This document shows, piece after piece, positions 7,741 through 19,836 of a stretch of DNA of 43,138 nt. Origin of the DNA: Anaerolineae bacterium (lineage in GTDB: Bacteria > Chloroflexota > Anaerolineae > Anaerolineales > Villigracilaceae); assembly GCA_003130845.1 (NCBI GenBank), contig QEXW01000122.1, forward strand, positions 1 to 43,138, given 5' to 3'. Both the position numbers and the translations under genes were made by a program. Under the pieces are notes generated by a model, which saw nothing but the letters and a program-made list of their open reading frames with translations, had not been told where the DNA came from and did no database searches. Each line of letters opens with the position of its first letter. Positions within the stretch are counted from its first letter, which is position 1.

Positions 7741-9825
7741 TTATGGTCTAACGGCAAACACGCGCACCCCTTCGGCGGAGGCAATCGCCAGAAAACGGTC
7801 ATCCGGGCTAAAGGCCAACGCCGTCACGGGGCTATCGGCAGCCTGAAAGACTTGACTCACTTCAAAATCAGAAGAATAAACCCATACCGAACCATCGGCC
7901 AAGGCAAAAGCAAGCAAGTCTTCCTTTGTGGAGTAGGTAAACGTCTGCACTTCCGCCGGCAAGGAGAGCCGCTTCACCTCGCGAATGGTGTAACGAGGCG
8001 CTTGCATGGCCTGCACAATCACCTGTCCTTTATCCAGGTCACGCTTGAGCAGGAAGAGCGTCCCTTGCCGGTTGAGCAACAACGGTGAAAGCAAAAAGAC
8101 ATCCTTTTGCTGCGCCAAGGTCTTGCCACTGGCTTTATCAAAAATGGTGATAACAAAGGTTTTCGATTTTTGTTGGGTGGTGTAGGCAAAGAGAGTCCGC
8201 GTTTCAGCAAACGCCTGAAAAGCGCCGCCGACCGATTCGGAAGCGCGCGAACGGCCTTTGGCATACAAATCGGCGGCTGCGCCACGCACATCAATCACCA
8301 CCCATTCTCCACTGCGATCAACAGCCCGCACGCGATAATCGCCAAACACATCCAAAATGGCTTCACCTCGCCAATTTTGCAGCAAAGTACGCTTTTCCTG
8401 AACAATTTCTTTAAGCGCAATCGTATCTGTGCTAAACAGGCGATTTTGCGGGTCAGAAAAACAGTTTTGTTCACCAGAGAAAATCTTCACCCAACAGACG
8501 GCCTGCGAAGTGCCAACCAAGAGCATTTCGCTGGTGATGTAACGAAAGCCGTTATATTCACCCACACCCAAGCCGTTGGTCAAATCGGGAAGGGCAACTT
8601 CTTGTGGCCAAGTCGCTGGATAAGGGGAAGGGGAAGAGGTCTGGCTCGTTTCAAAACGTAGATTTTTGCCGGAGAGCGCTTCCCACTCGGCAGTGATGAT
8701 GGTAGCTTGTGTACGAGCGGCATTCCAACTCACACTCCTACCCTGCAGCCGATTTTCATCCAAAAAGGTCAATTCCCACGCGCGGGGCTTTCCATCGGGA
8801 ACTGTCACTTCGCGGGCTGTTTTGAGGGTTTGCAAACTGTACATGCGCAAACGATTACTAAAGGTGATTGCCAACAGACCGGCATCCGGTGAAAGAGCAA
8901 AGGGCGTATCATTGGCAGGCAGGAGCAGGCTAACGGGTTTTTGCCAGGTTTGGGTATCGTAAATCAGCAAATTGCGACCATCACGCGCGGCAAGTAGCGC
9001 GCTATTGGCACTAAATTGCAGGTCTCGCAAGGGTTTATCACTGGTCAACACCTGGCGGCCATTGTTAAGATTAAACACCCGCAAAGCCGAATCGCCGGCC
9101 GCATAGGCCAGGAAATTGCCATCTGGCGAGAGCAAAACCAAGCCTTCATTCTCCTGTCCACGATAGGCGGCTTCAAGCGGAATGCTCAAGCGCAAGTTTT
9201 TCCAACGGGTATCGCGCACTTCATAAACCTGCGCCTCCCAGCGCCCAGCGTTCCGTGTTAACACAGCAAAGAGCGTACCCTCACGGTTGACAGTCAGACA
9301 ACTTTTGCAGGGACGGGCGTGCGTGAAAACATCAAACCAATGCGCCAATTGCGCGCCAGATTGGTCAAAGACAAAAAGACCATTGGCGGTACTGATAAAT
9401 AGCTTTTGATTATCTCCGCTTGGTACGGCCTGCCGTACCACCGGTTTCATAGTTTGCCAAATCGGAATGAGTTGGGAGACGCCTTCCAGCGTAATGGGCT
9501 GGTAGCCCATATCAATGACTTGCGTTCCGAGCGCAGCGGGAGAGAAAAGGCGCGGTGTGCGGGTGGAACTAGGCGTAATGGAGGGCGTCAGGGAAGGGGT
9601 AATGGTCGGTGTGGGGGTTTCCGTAGGAATCTCAGTGGGTGGAGGCGGAATGGTGCGCGGCAACGCGGCTTGGGTGAGATATTCCGGCGGGATGGCAGGG
9701 TCAAAGGTAGGAGTTGCACTCACAACCGGTTCAGGGGACGAAAAAACAGGCAGATTGCCCGGCATTCCACCACACGAAACCAGCCAGAAGAACGCCAAAG
9801 CCAACAAGGCGAATTGTTTCCTCAT
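7741..9825 (-). CDS. Large beta-propeller lipoprotein
   Basis: The 694-aa protein begins with a lipoprotein signal (MRKQF, hydrophobic core, LVSC with Cys18). A Pro/Thr/Ser-rich linker of about 60 residues follows, typical of exported Chloroflexota proteins, then a long repeat region of WD40/beta-propeller character (for example LAFSPDDRFLAIAS near the C-terminus, LLSPDGNFLAYAAG and LALSPDAGLLAI earlier). The frame extends upstream to 10011, but the start at 9825 is chosen because it gives the signal peptide and has GAGG before it. No catalytic motif is evident; it is probably a cell-surface scaffold or sensor. It is a single gene facing gdh. Confidence 0.8.
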   Translation of the reverse strand: MRKQFALLALAFFWLVSCGGMPGNLPVFSSPEPVVSATPTFDPAIPPEYLTQAALPRTIPPPPTEIPTETPTPTITPSLTPSITPSSTRTPRLFSPAALGTQVIDMGYQPITLEGVSQLIPIWQTMKPVVRQAVPSGDNQKLFISTANGLFVFDQSGAQLAHWFDVFTHARPCKSCLTVNREGTLFAVLTRNAGRWEAQVYEVRDTRWKNLRLSIPLEAAYRGQENEGLVLLSPDGNFLAYAAGDSALRVFNLNNGRQVLTSDKPLRDLQFSANSALLAARDGRNLLIYDTQTWQKPVSLLLPANDTPFALSPDAGLLAITFSNRLRMYSLQTLKTAREVTVPDGKPRAWELTFLDENRLQGRSVSWNAARTQATIITAEWEALSGKNLRFETSQTSSPSPYPATWPQEVALPDLTNGLGVGEYNGFRYITSEMLLVGTSQAVCWVKIFSGEQNCFSDPQNRLFSTDTIALKEIVQEKRTLLQNWRGEAILDVFGDYRVRAVDRSGEWVVIDVRGAAADLYAKGRSRASESVGGAFQAFAETRTLFAYTTQQKSKTFVITIFDKASGKTLAQQKDVFLLSPLLLNRQGTLFLLKRDLDKGQVIVQAMQAPRYTIREVKRLSLPAEVQTFTYSTKEDLLAFALADGSVWVYSSDFEVSQVFQAADSPVTALAFSPDDRFLAIASAEGVRVFAVRP

Positions 9826-10252
9826 GACGAACCTCGCAAAAAGAAGGGATAACGAACGATGTACGACTGTGCCCGCTGTGAATGCGTACGGTGATGAGAA
9901 AGCACACCTGAGAATAGATTTCGGGACCAGCTTACTGCTCACGGGGTTCTCTTTTTGGAATCGTACCACAGACTCTGAATTCTGCCCGCCAACCAGAAAA
10001 AGAAGATACACAAGCCTAAAATTCCCCTAACCTTGTCCGAAATTCGTGACAAGATTCGGGCTTTAATGTGACATTCATGACTATTCTCGCCAAACCAGAG
10101 GGGCTAAACTTGCAAAGATTAGCATGTTGCCCGCCTTAAGCAAGAGTTTATAAAAACATCATTCCATTAACACGCAAAGCGGGTATAATAGGAAGGTTTG
10201 AGCAATTTTTCACAAATAGACCTTATTCTTTTTACTTACAAGGAGTTAGAGC
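9826..10252. promoter_or_regulatory. Divergent control region between lipoprotein gene and nifJ
   Basis: This 427-nt stretch holds no gene. CTTGTC (10032-10037) and GACAAG (10048-10053) form an inverted repeat 10 nt apart, with CGAA/TTCG nested inside. ATTCGTGACAA (10042-10052) also occurs at 6193-6203 upstream of gdh. A perfect TATAAT lies at 10184-10189, about 64 nt before the nifJ ATG, without a good -35. This may mean activator-dependent transcription. Confidence 0.5.
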
Positions 10253-13816
<3,564 letters not shown>

Positions 13817-13828
13817 TTGAATCCCCCG

Positions 13829-13887
13829 ACCGTCCCGAAGGCTCTTGAAAAACGGCCCCCGCCGCCTTAAATGACCTTCGGGACGGT
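13829..13887 (+). terminator. Long-stem hairpin between nifJ and the DHOD-like gene
   Basis: ACCGTCCCGAAGG (13829-13841) and CCTTCGGGACGGT (13875-13887) pair over 13 bp around a 33-nt loop. Only a short T tract follows, so it may attenuate or stabilise the mRNA more than stop transcription. It shares the 12-mer CGTCCCGAAGGC with the hairpin at 4084. Confidence 0.5.
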
Positions 13888-13910
13888 TTCTAAAACGAAA
13901 GGAAACCACC

Positions 13911-14912
13911 ATGACCGACCTGACTACCCGCTACCTTGGCCTGACCCTTAAAAATCCCATCCTTGCTTCTGCCTCCCCACTCACCAAAAAACTGGATACC
14001 GCCAAAAAACTGGATGAAGCCGGGGTAGGCGCCATCGTCATGTATTCGCTCTTCGAGGAGCAAATCATCCAAGAAAGCTTGGAACTTGACCATTACCTGA
14101 CGCGCGGTACCGAATCCTTTGCCGAAGCCCAAACCTACCTGCCCGATACCGGCCTCTACACTATGGGACCAGGGAAATACCTCGACCACCTTACGGCTGT
14201 TAAAAAATCGGTCAGCGTGCCGGTAATCGGTTCGCTCAACGGCGTTTCGGCCGGTGGATGGACACGCTATGCACGCTACATGCAAGATGCGGGCGCCGAC
14301 GCGATTGAACTCAATTTGTACTATCTGGCCACCGACCCCAATCTGCCTGGACAGGAACTGGAAGAGGCTCAAATAGAACTGGTTGCGAACGTCAAAGCCT
14401 CTGTCAGCATTCCGGTTTCCGTCAAACTTAGCCCCTTCATCACCTCTATCCCCAATTTTGCCAAACGCCTGGTTGAAGCCGGCGCCGACGGTTTGGTTTT
14501 GTTCAACCGCTTCTACCAGCCCGATTTTGACCTCGACAACCTAGAAGTACAACACACCCTGGTGCTTTCTACCTCCGAAGAACTGCGCCTGCCCCTGCGC
14601 TGGGTCTCCATTCTCTATGGGCGCATCCAAGCCGATTTAGCCCTAACAACCGGCGTGCATACCGCAGCCGATGTGCTGAAATCTATGATGGCCGGTGCAC
14701 AAGTGGTGATGATTGCCTCTGAAATTCTCAAAAATGGCTACAATCGCATCCCAGACTTGCTTGCCAACATGACCGCCTGGATGGAAGAACATGAATATCA
14801 CTCCATTCAACAAATGCAGGGCAGCATGAGCCAGAAAGCCGTGCGCGAACCGGCCGCCTTTGAGCGCGCCAACTACATGCGCGTCCTTGGCTCCTTCCGC
14901 GATTTGCCATAA
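13911..14912 (+). CDS. Dihydroorotate dehydrogenase-like flavoprotein
   Basis: The 333-aa TIM-barrel protein is of the class 1 dihydroorotate dehydrogenase/PreA superfamily. Motifs: the N-terminal LGLTLKNPILASASPL (true DHODs have similar LKNP-ASG), a substrate-loop-like IELNLYYLA, VSVKLSPF, and a C-terminal phosphate-binding GAQVVMIASEIL. It lacks any Fe-S ferredoxin motif. Homologues beside nifJ are often labelled dihydroorotate dehydrogenase-like and are probably not pyrimidine enzymes; no pyr genes are near. Its role with pyruvate:ferredoxin oxidoreductase is unknown. The ribosome-binding site AAAGGA (13898-13903) supports the start. Confidence 0.8.
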   Translation: MTDLTTRYLGLTLKNPILASASPLTKKLDTAKKLDEAGVGAIVMYSLFEEQIIQESLELDHYLTRGTESFAEAQTYLPDTGLYTMGPGKYLDHLTAVKKSVSVPVIGSLNGVSAGGWTRYARYMQDAGADAIELNLYYLATDPNLPGQELEEAQIELVANVKASVSIPVSVKLSPFITSIPNFAKRLVEAGADGLVLFNRFYQPDFDLDNLEVQHTLVLSTSEELRLPLRWVSILYGRIQADLALTTGVHTAADVLKSMMAGAQVVMIASEILKNGYNRIPDLLANMTAWMEEHEYHSIQQMQGSMSQKAVREPAAFERANYMRVLGSFRDLP

Positions 14913-14950
14913 CCTCAGCATCCAATCGCCGCTAACCAGCACGTCACCGC

Positions 14951-14986
14951 ATCGAGGGCGCTTCTTATTGGCGCCCTCGATTTTTT
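14951..14986 (+). terminator. Intrinsic terminator after the nifJ-DHOD-like pair
   Basis: ATCGAGGGCGC (14951-14961) and GCGCCCTCGAT (14971-14981) form a perfect 11-bp stem with a 9-nt loop followed by six T. Confidence 0.88.
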
Positions 14987-15010
14987 CTGCGCTACGCACC
15001 GCGTAACTTA

Positions 15011-15040
15011 ACGACAAAATACCCATTTTCACTTTATAAT
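15011..15040 (+). promoter_or_regulatory. Promoter giving a probable leaderless thioesterase mRNA
   Basis: TATAAT at 15035-15040 ends 6 nt before the ATG at 15047. ACGACA at 15011-15016, 18 nt upstream of it, can serve as the -35. Transcription would start at or next to the A of the ATG, and no Shine-Dalgarno is present. Confidence 0.6.
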
Positions 15041-15046
15041 CCCAGC

Positions 15047-15478
15047 ATGTCTCGTTTTCACTTCCAGCATCCGATTGAAATTCGTTATGCCGACTTGGAC
15101 CCGCAGGGACATGTCAACAACGCACGCTTTCTTACCTACTTTGAGCAGGCGCGTGTGCAATATCTCATTCACCTGGGTTTGTTTTCGCAAGACCAGTCCT
15201 TTCTAGAAATCGGCATCATTATCGCCGATGCCCAAGTCACGTATAAACTGCCAGTCTATTTTGGGACAGCGGCGCGCGTGGGCGTGCGAATCAGCCGCTT
15301 AGGGACAAAATCTATGACGATGGAATATGAAATGACCGACCAGAAAGGCCAGGTCTACGCCACCGGCTCAACCGTCATCGTCACGTTCGACTACAAAACC
15401 CACACCACCATTCCAATTCCTCAGGCCTGGCGGGAAAAAATCACTCAGTTTGAACAATTGGCCATCAACAACTGCTAA
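15047..15478 (+). CDS. Acyl-CoA thioesterase (YbgC/FadM hot-dog family)
   Basis: The 143-aa single hot-dog protein probably hydrolyses acyl-CoA or acyl-carrier thioesters. The 4-hydroxybenzoyl-CoA thioesterase-type active-site segment is clear: RYADLDPQGHVNNARFLTYF (13-32) with Asp16/Asp18. The central helix follows, then beta strands ending in the typical STVIVTFDYKT. The length is normal for the family. The start is supported by alignment of the RYADLD motif to family N-termini. Its -10 box lies only 6 nt upstream, so it is probably translated from a leaderless mRNA. The M42 peptidase starts 18 nt after the stop and is likely co-transcribed. Confidence 0.85.
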   Translation: MSRFHFQHPIEIRYADLDPQGHVNNARFLTYFEQARVQYLIHLGLFSQDQSFLEIGIIIADAQVTYKLPVYFGTAARVGVRISRLGTKSMTMEYEMTDQKGQVYATGSTVIVTFDYKTHTTIPIPQAWREKITQFEQLAINNC

Positions 15479-15496
15479 AGGTTGAAAGGATATTCA

Positions 15497-16543
15497 ATGT
15501 CTACTCTTCCTTCTATCAACACCCCCTATCTACTCGATGTCCTCACCCGCTTGCTCAACATTCCATCCCCCACCGGTTACACTGACGAAGCGATAGCCTT
15601 CTTAGAACAAGAATTAGCCGCTTTTCCTTTGCAACTCTCTCGCAATCGCAAAGGCGCGCTGATTGCTCGCTGGCAAGGACGCGCCAATGACACCCCGCGT
15701 GCCTTAACCGCACACGTAGATACACTGGGTGCAATGGTGAAGGAAATTAAACCGAACGGACGGCTGAAATTAACGCGCATTGGCGGCTTGCTGCTGAACG
15801 CAGTAGAAACAGAGGGATGCTGGGTTCTGTGCAATGACGGGCGCCGCGTGCGAGGCTCCTATCTGTTCGAAAACGCCTCGGTGCATGTGTACGGAGACAA
15901 AGCCAACGAAACCCGCCGCAGCGAGGACAATATGGAAGTGCGCTTAGATGCCCGCACCACCTCGGCCGAAGAAACCCGCGCGCTGGGCATTCAGGTGGGT
16001 GACTTTGTGGCATTTGACCCGCGTGTAGAAATCACGGAGGGATTCATCCGTTCCCGCTTTTTAGATGACAAAGCCTGTGCTGCAAACCTACTATCAGCCA
16101 TCAAGACGTTGCATGACGCCGGGCTGCAACCGTCTCAAACCACCTACTTCCATTTCAGCAACTACGAGGAAGTTGGGCATGGTGCAGCCACGGGCATTCC
16201 TGCCGAAGTCCACGAATTACTTTCGGTAGATATGGCCGCCATTGGCGAGGGACAAACTTCGGATGAATATCACGCCACCCTATGCGTCAAAGACAGTGGC
16301 GGCCCGTATCATCATGCTTTCAGCCAGAAACTGCGCCGCCTGGCTGAACAACACGGCATTCCCTATAAAGTAGATATTTATCCCCACTATGGCTCAGATG
16401 GCGAAGCCTTTTGGTATGCCGGCGGTGATGTGGCCGTGGCGCTGATTGGGCCAGGGGTAGATGCTTCTCATAACTACGAACGTACCCACACCGATGCCCT
16501 ACAAGCGACCACCCAATGGATTGTGGCATATTTGCTGAGTTAA
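15497..16543 (+). CDS. M42 family metallopeptidase (aminopeptidase/glucanase type)
   Basis: The 348-aa di-metal peptidase of the M42 family forms large cytosolic complexes (TET-type) that trim peptides. Ligand motifs are all visible: AHVDTLGAM (His73, Asp75), RFLDDKACAANLL (bridging Asp), FSNYEEVGHGA (general-base Glu and metal Glu), VDMAAIGEG (Asp) and ASHNYERTH (His). The ATG at 15497 with GAAAGGA (15484-15490) upstream is preferred over a TTG at 15482. It is cotranscribed with the thioesterase and ends only 10 nt from the convergent hydroxyacid dehydrogenase, leaving little room for a terminator. Confidence 0.93.
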   Translation: MSTLPSINTPYLLDVLTRLLNIPSPTGYTDEAIAFLEQELAAFPLQLSRNRKGALIARWQGRANDTPRALTAHVDTLGAMVKEIKPNGRLKLTRIGGLLLNAVETEGCWVLCNDGRRVRGSYLFENASVHVYGDKANETRRSEDNMEVRLDARTTSAEETRALGIQVGDFVAFDPRVEITEGFIRSRFLDDKACAANLLSAIKTLHDAGLQPSQTTYFHFSNYEEVGHGAATGIPAEVHELLSVDMAAIGEGQTSDEYHATLCVKDSGGPYHHAFSQKLRRLAEQHGIPYKVDIYPHYGSDGEAFWYAGGDVAVALIGPGVDASHNYERTHTDALQATTQWIVAYLLS

Positions 16544-16553
16544 ACCAGCCGAT

Positions 16554-17528
16554 TTAACGCTCGTACACTTCTGGGTTGACGCAATGGGGTAAGCGTTCAC
16601 CCTTTAAGCCGGCAATCAAATTTTGGGCGGCCAAGTACGCCATCATGTCGCGTGAGTAGGTCGAAGCGCTGGCAATATGCGGAGTGATGAGGCAATTCTC
16701 CAGCGTCAGCAAAGGCGAATCAAGCGGCAAGGGTTCCGGGTCGGTCACATCCAGCGCAGCGGCAAAGATGCGTTTGGCTTGCAAGGCCTCGTACAAAGCG
16801 GCTTGATCGAGCACGCCACCCCGGGCAGTGTTCACCAATACCGCGGTCGGCTTCATCTTTGCTAAAAAGTCGGCGTTGACCATGTGGCGCGTTTGCTCGG
16901 TGAGCGGGGTGTGAATGGAGACAAAATCGGCTTGATGCAAAAGGTCATCCAGCCTCTCTACCGGTGTCGCGTTCCAGGCCGGGGCAGCCGAAGGGTCATA
17001 ATACACAACGCGCATATCGAACCCTATCGCCCGTTTGGCAACGGCTTGTCCAATGCGCCCAAAGCCCACCAAACCAAGCGTCTTGCCGGCCAAATCCATT
17101 CCTAAAAGAATAGAAGGCCCCCACGTCACCCACTTGCCCGCCCGCAGGTAACGCTCCGCCTCCGTCACACGCCGGGCAGCCGCCAGCAACAAGGCAAAGG
17201 CAAAATCGGCCGTTGCGTCGGTCAGAATGCCTGGCGTATTGCCCACTGGAATGCGCCGCGCAGTGGCCTCTGGAATAACGATATTGTCGAACCCGACCGC
17301 GTGATTACTGACCACTTTCAGGTTCGGGCCGGCGGCATCCAATACCTCGCCATCAATGCGCTCCGTGAGCAAACACAAAATTCCCTCAACACCTCGCACC
17401 TTTTCCAGCAAAGTGGCACGGTCAGGTGGTAGTTCTCCAGGCCAAATTTCGGCCTGACAAAATTCTTTAATCAAATCCAAGCCTTTATCGCGAATGACGC
17501 GCGTCACGAACACTTTGGGTTTTGGCAT
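16554..17528 (-). CDS. D-2-hydroxyacid dehydrogenase, glyoxylate/hydroxypyruvate reductase type
   Basis: The 324-aa NAD(P)-dependent enzyme most resembles glyoxylate reductase (GyaR). The nucleotide-binding motif is VGFGRIG (154-160), and the catalytic triad of the family is present: Arg236 in NTARGGVLD, Glu265 in TDPEPL and His284 in TPHIAS. The length is typical. Its ribosome-binding site is AAGGAG (read leftward before the ATG). It is the third gene of the fmt - DadA-like - GyaR-like set, 15 nt after the oxidase gene. Together the two metabolic genes could take a D-amino acid to its 2-oxo acid and reduce that to a hydroxyacid, but this is inference. Confidence 0.9.
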   Translation of the reverse strand: MPKPKVFVTRVIRDKGLDLIKEFCQAEIWPGELPPDRATLLEKVRGVEGILCLLTERIDGEVLDAAGPNLKVVSNHAVGFDNIVIPEATARRIPVGNTPGILTDATADFAFALLLAAARRVTEAERYLRAGKWVTWGPSILLGMDLAGKTLGLVGFGRIGQAVAKRAIGFDMRVVYYDPSAAPAWNATPVERLDDLLHQADFVSIHTPLTEQTRHMVNADFLAKMKPTAVLVNTARGGVLDQAALYEALQAKRIFAAALDVTDPEPLPLDSPLLTLENCLITPHIASASTYSRDMMAYLAAQNLIAGLKGERLPHCVNPEVYER

Positions 17529-17543
17529 TCTGAACTCCTTGGA

Positions 17544-18794
17544 TTAAAGCCAGCGCAGGCGAAATGGACGAATGTCGAAGCCGGAATCCACGCCCATTAC
17601 GAGATTGGCCACCACCTGCCCGGTCGCAGGCGCTAGCGAGAGACCAAGCATAGCGTGACCGGTGGCCAGCAGCAGATTTTTGTGCCGAGGCGAGAAGCCA
17701 ATAATCGGCAAGCCATCCGGCGTGGTCGGACGCAACCCGGCCCAGGTTTCCTCGATTTCTAGCGGTTGGTCCAACTGAATATATTCGCGCGCTGCCGATT
17801 CGATGCGCTGAATCCAGAGCGGATTCGGCACAGTGGACATTTCTCCAATTTCCAACCGCCCCGTGATGCGTAGTTTGCCTTCAAACGGTGTCACCGCCAC
17901 TTTGCGCTCACCTAACAAAAGCGCTCCACGCGGCAGGTTTTTCACACCAACCACCGTTAGGCTATAGCCGCGCGCCGGTTGAATGGGAAGATTCAACCGC
18001 AACCCACGCACCACCTGTGGTGACCAAGCCCCCGCTGCCAGAACCACCAGAGCAGGCTGAAACGCTTCGGTGGGCGTGAATACACGGGTGATAGTCCCAT
18101 TTTTGGTCTCCAGGCCGGTGACAGGGGTGTAATCATGCACTTGCGCACCCATCTGCACAATGCGCGCCTTCAACAAACGCAGGTAATGCGCCGGGTCAAG
18201 CGAGGCATCGCCGCTAAAATCTACCCCGCCAATCACACTTTCCAGCGCAGCGGGTTCACGCTCATGGACAGCGGTCTTTTCCAGCACTTCAGCAGGTAAG
18301 CCATGGCGGTGTAGAATCTCCGCCTCCTGTTTGCCCGCTTCGAAGGCGGATTGAGTTTTGTATAGAAACAGCAACCCATTGGTGCGGTAACTGCAATCAA
18401 AGTTTTCTGCAGCGATGATTTCGGCAAACAATTGCGCGCTTAGCAACCCCAATGCTTTGAGCGGTGGAATGGCAAGAGTGACGTTGGTTTCAGTGCAGGC
18501 CGCAGCAAATCGTATTAACCAAGCAAGATAGGCTGGCTGTAGGCTCCACTTCAGACCGAAGGGACTGCGAGGTGGGTCGAGCATCCACTTGAGCGCAGTG
18601 GAAATCACCCCCGGCGCCGCCAGCGGAACGATATGACTCGGCACAATGTGGCCGGCATTTCCGGCGCCACTGCCGGCGCCGGCCTGCGCTTGGTCGAGCA
18701 ACGTAACACCCCGACCTGCCTTCAACAAATAATAGGCACAATGTAGACCAATCGGCCCACCCCCAATCACGAGCACATCTGTCTTGACTGCCAT
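17544..18794 (-). CDS. FAD-dependent D-amino-acid dehydrogenase-like oxidoreductase
   Basis: The 416-aa DAO-superfamily flavoprotein is close in character to DadA small subunit. It opens with the FAD dinucleotide motif VIGGGPIGLHCAYYLLKAG (Gly11, Gly13, Gly16) and has the mid-protein LVVLAAGAWS that closes the FAD domain. The C-terminal WAGLRPTTPDGLPIIGFSP ... NLLLATGHAMLGLSLAPATG is a strong family hallmark. Substrates may be D-amino acids, proline or glycine derivatives; the sequence does not settle this. It sits 27 nt downstream of fmt and upstream of the hydroxyacid dehydrogenase in one leftward operon. The start ATG at 18794 has no strong ribosome-binding site. Confidence 0.87.
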   Translation of the reverse strand: MAVKTDVLVIGGGPIGLHCAYYLLKAGRGVTLLDQAQAGAGSGAGNAGHIVPSHIVPLAAPGVISTALKWMLDPPRSPFGLKWSLQPAYLAWLIRFAAACTETNVTLAIPPLKALGLLSAQLFAEIIAAENFDCSYRTNGLLFLYKTQSAFEAGKQEAEILHRHGLPAEVLEKTAVHEREPAALESVIGGVDFSGDASLDPAHYLRLLKARIVQMGAQVHDYTPVTGLETKNGTITRVFTPTEAFQPALVVLAAGAWSPQVVRGLRLNLPIQPARGYSLTVVGVKNLPRGALLLGERKVAVTPFEGKLRITGRLEIGEMSTVPNPLWIQRIESAAREYIQLDQPLEIEETWAGLRPTTPDGLPIIGFSPRHKNLLLATGHAMLGLSLAPATGQVVANLVMGVDSGFDIRPFRLRWL

Positions 18795-18821
18795 AGAAAC
18801 CTTTTTGAAAAAACGCTCAAA

Positions 18822-19748
18822 TTACCACGTGCGGCCACCTGCCAAAAAGGCTTTGCCAGACATCCTCCCCTTGCCAGGCGGTTGAATCTCATCCAAAACC
18901 AAAATATCTTCCGATGTCATAACAGCAGGAAAGCCCGCCACCAGCAGGTGCTGACCAACGCTTAGGGTTCCTTGTTGGAGCAGGTTTCTCTCAACATGCG
19001 CCTTATGAATCTTGAGTGGCGCGCCTTGCCAATCCATAAAGGCGCCTGGCCAGGGGTGAAAAGCACGCACCTTGCGCTCCAATTCACCAGCCGGGCGCGA
19101 GAAATCCAGCCGTCCGTCTTCTTTTTTGAGCATGGGGGCGTAGGTAGCGCCCTCGGCGGGCTGGGGTTGGGGAAGCAGTTCGCCGCTCAGGTAGCGGGGC
19201 AGCGTTTCGAGCAAGAGTTCGCCGCCCAAAACGGATAACTTCTCGAAGAGCGAGCCGCCGGTATCGGTAGGCAGGATTTCGACGGAACGCCGGGCAAGCA
19301 TGGGGCCGGTGTCGATGCCTTCGTCCATCAGCATAATCGTAATGCCGGTTTCTTTATCCCCGGCGAGAATGGCGGCCTGGATGGGGGCCGCGCCGCGATG
19401 CCGGGGCAGCAACGAAGCGTGGATGTTGACGCAGCCGTAACGGGGCAGGCTCAGCACATCGGGGCGCAGAATCTGTCCGAAGGCGGCCACCACAATCAAG
19501 TCCGGATTCCATGCCCGCAATTGCTGCATCGCTTCGGGCGCGCGCAGTTTTTCGGGTTGGAGCACTTCCAGTCCCAATTCAAGCGCAGCCACTTTGACCG
19601 GTGGCGGGGTGAGTATATTTCCGCGCCCGGCGGGGCGGTCGGGCTGGGTGATGACGCCCACAATCGGGTACTTCTCGGCCGCCAATGCACGCAAGGCCGG
19701 CACGGCAAAATCGGGCGAACCCATGAAGACAGTGCGGGGCAAGTTCAT
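18822..19748 (-). CDS. fmt: Methionyl-tRNA formyltransferase
   Basis: The 308-aa enzyme formylates initiator Met-tRNA using 10-formyl-THF. Catalytic residues are in place: Asn108 and His110 in CVNIHASLLPRHRG, SLLPR at 112-116, and Asp146 in DEGIDTGPM. The C-terminal OB-like tRNA-binding domain follows (LERKVRAFHPWPGAF). The start ATG has no Shine-Dalgarno; TATAGA lies 8 nt upstream on the minus strand, which suggests a leaderless transcript. It heads an operon with the two oxidoreductases. The def gene that often accompanies fmt is not in the window. Confidence 0.96.
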   Translation of the reverse strand: MNLPRTVFMGSPDFAVPALRALAAEKYPIVGVITQPDRPAGRGNILTPPPVKVAALELGLEVLQPEKLRAPEAMQQLRAWNPDLIVVAAFGQILRPDVLSLPRYGCVNIHASLLPRHRGAAPIQAAILAGDKETGITIMLMDEGIDTGPMLARRSVEILPTDTGGSLFEKLSVLGGELLLETLPRYLSGELLPQPQPAEGATYAPMLKKEDGRLDFSRPAGELERKVRAFHPWPGAFMDWQGAPLKIHKAHVERNLLQQGTLSVGQHLLVAGFPAVMTSEDILVLDEIQPPGKGRMSGKAFLAGGRTW

Positions 19749-19795
19749 GCGTCAATTCTATACCGAAACAGGTCTTTCTGGCAGTGTTGTAAAGG

Positions 19796-19801
19796 TATAA
19801 T
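19796..19801 (+). promoter_or_regulatory. -10 box for the beta-mannosidase gene
   Basis: TATAAT lies 35 nt before the ATG. No clear -35 hexamer is seen at 16-18 nt, so the promoter call is tentative. Confidence 0.4.
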
Positions 19802-19836
19802 GGAAGCGCTCTCAATATTTTTCCAAGAGGAACACC

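Noticed and set aside
9826-10011. N-terminal extension of the beta-propeller lipoprotein up to 10011
   Set aside because: The extension would bury the lipoprotein signal peptide; the ATG at 9825 has a ribosome-binding site.
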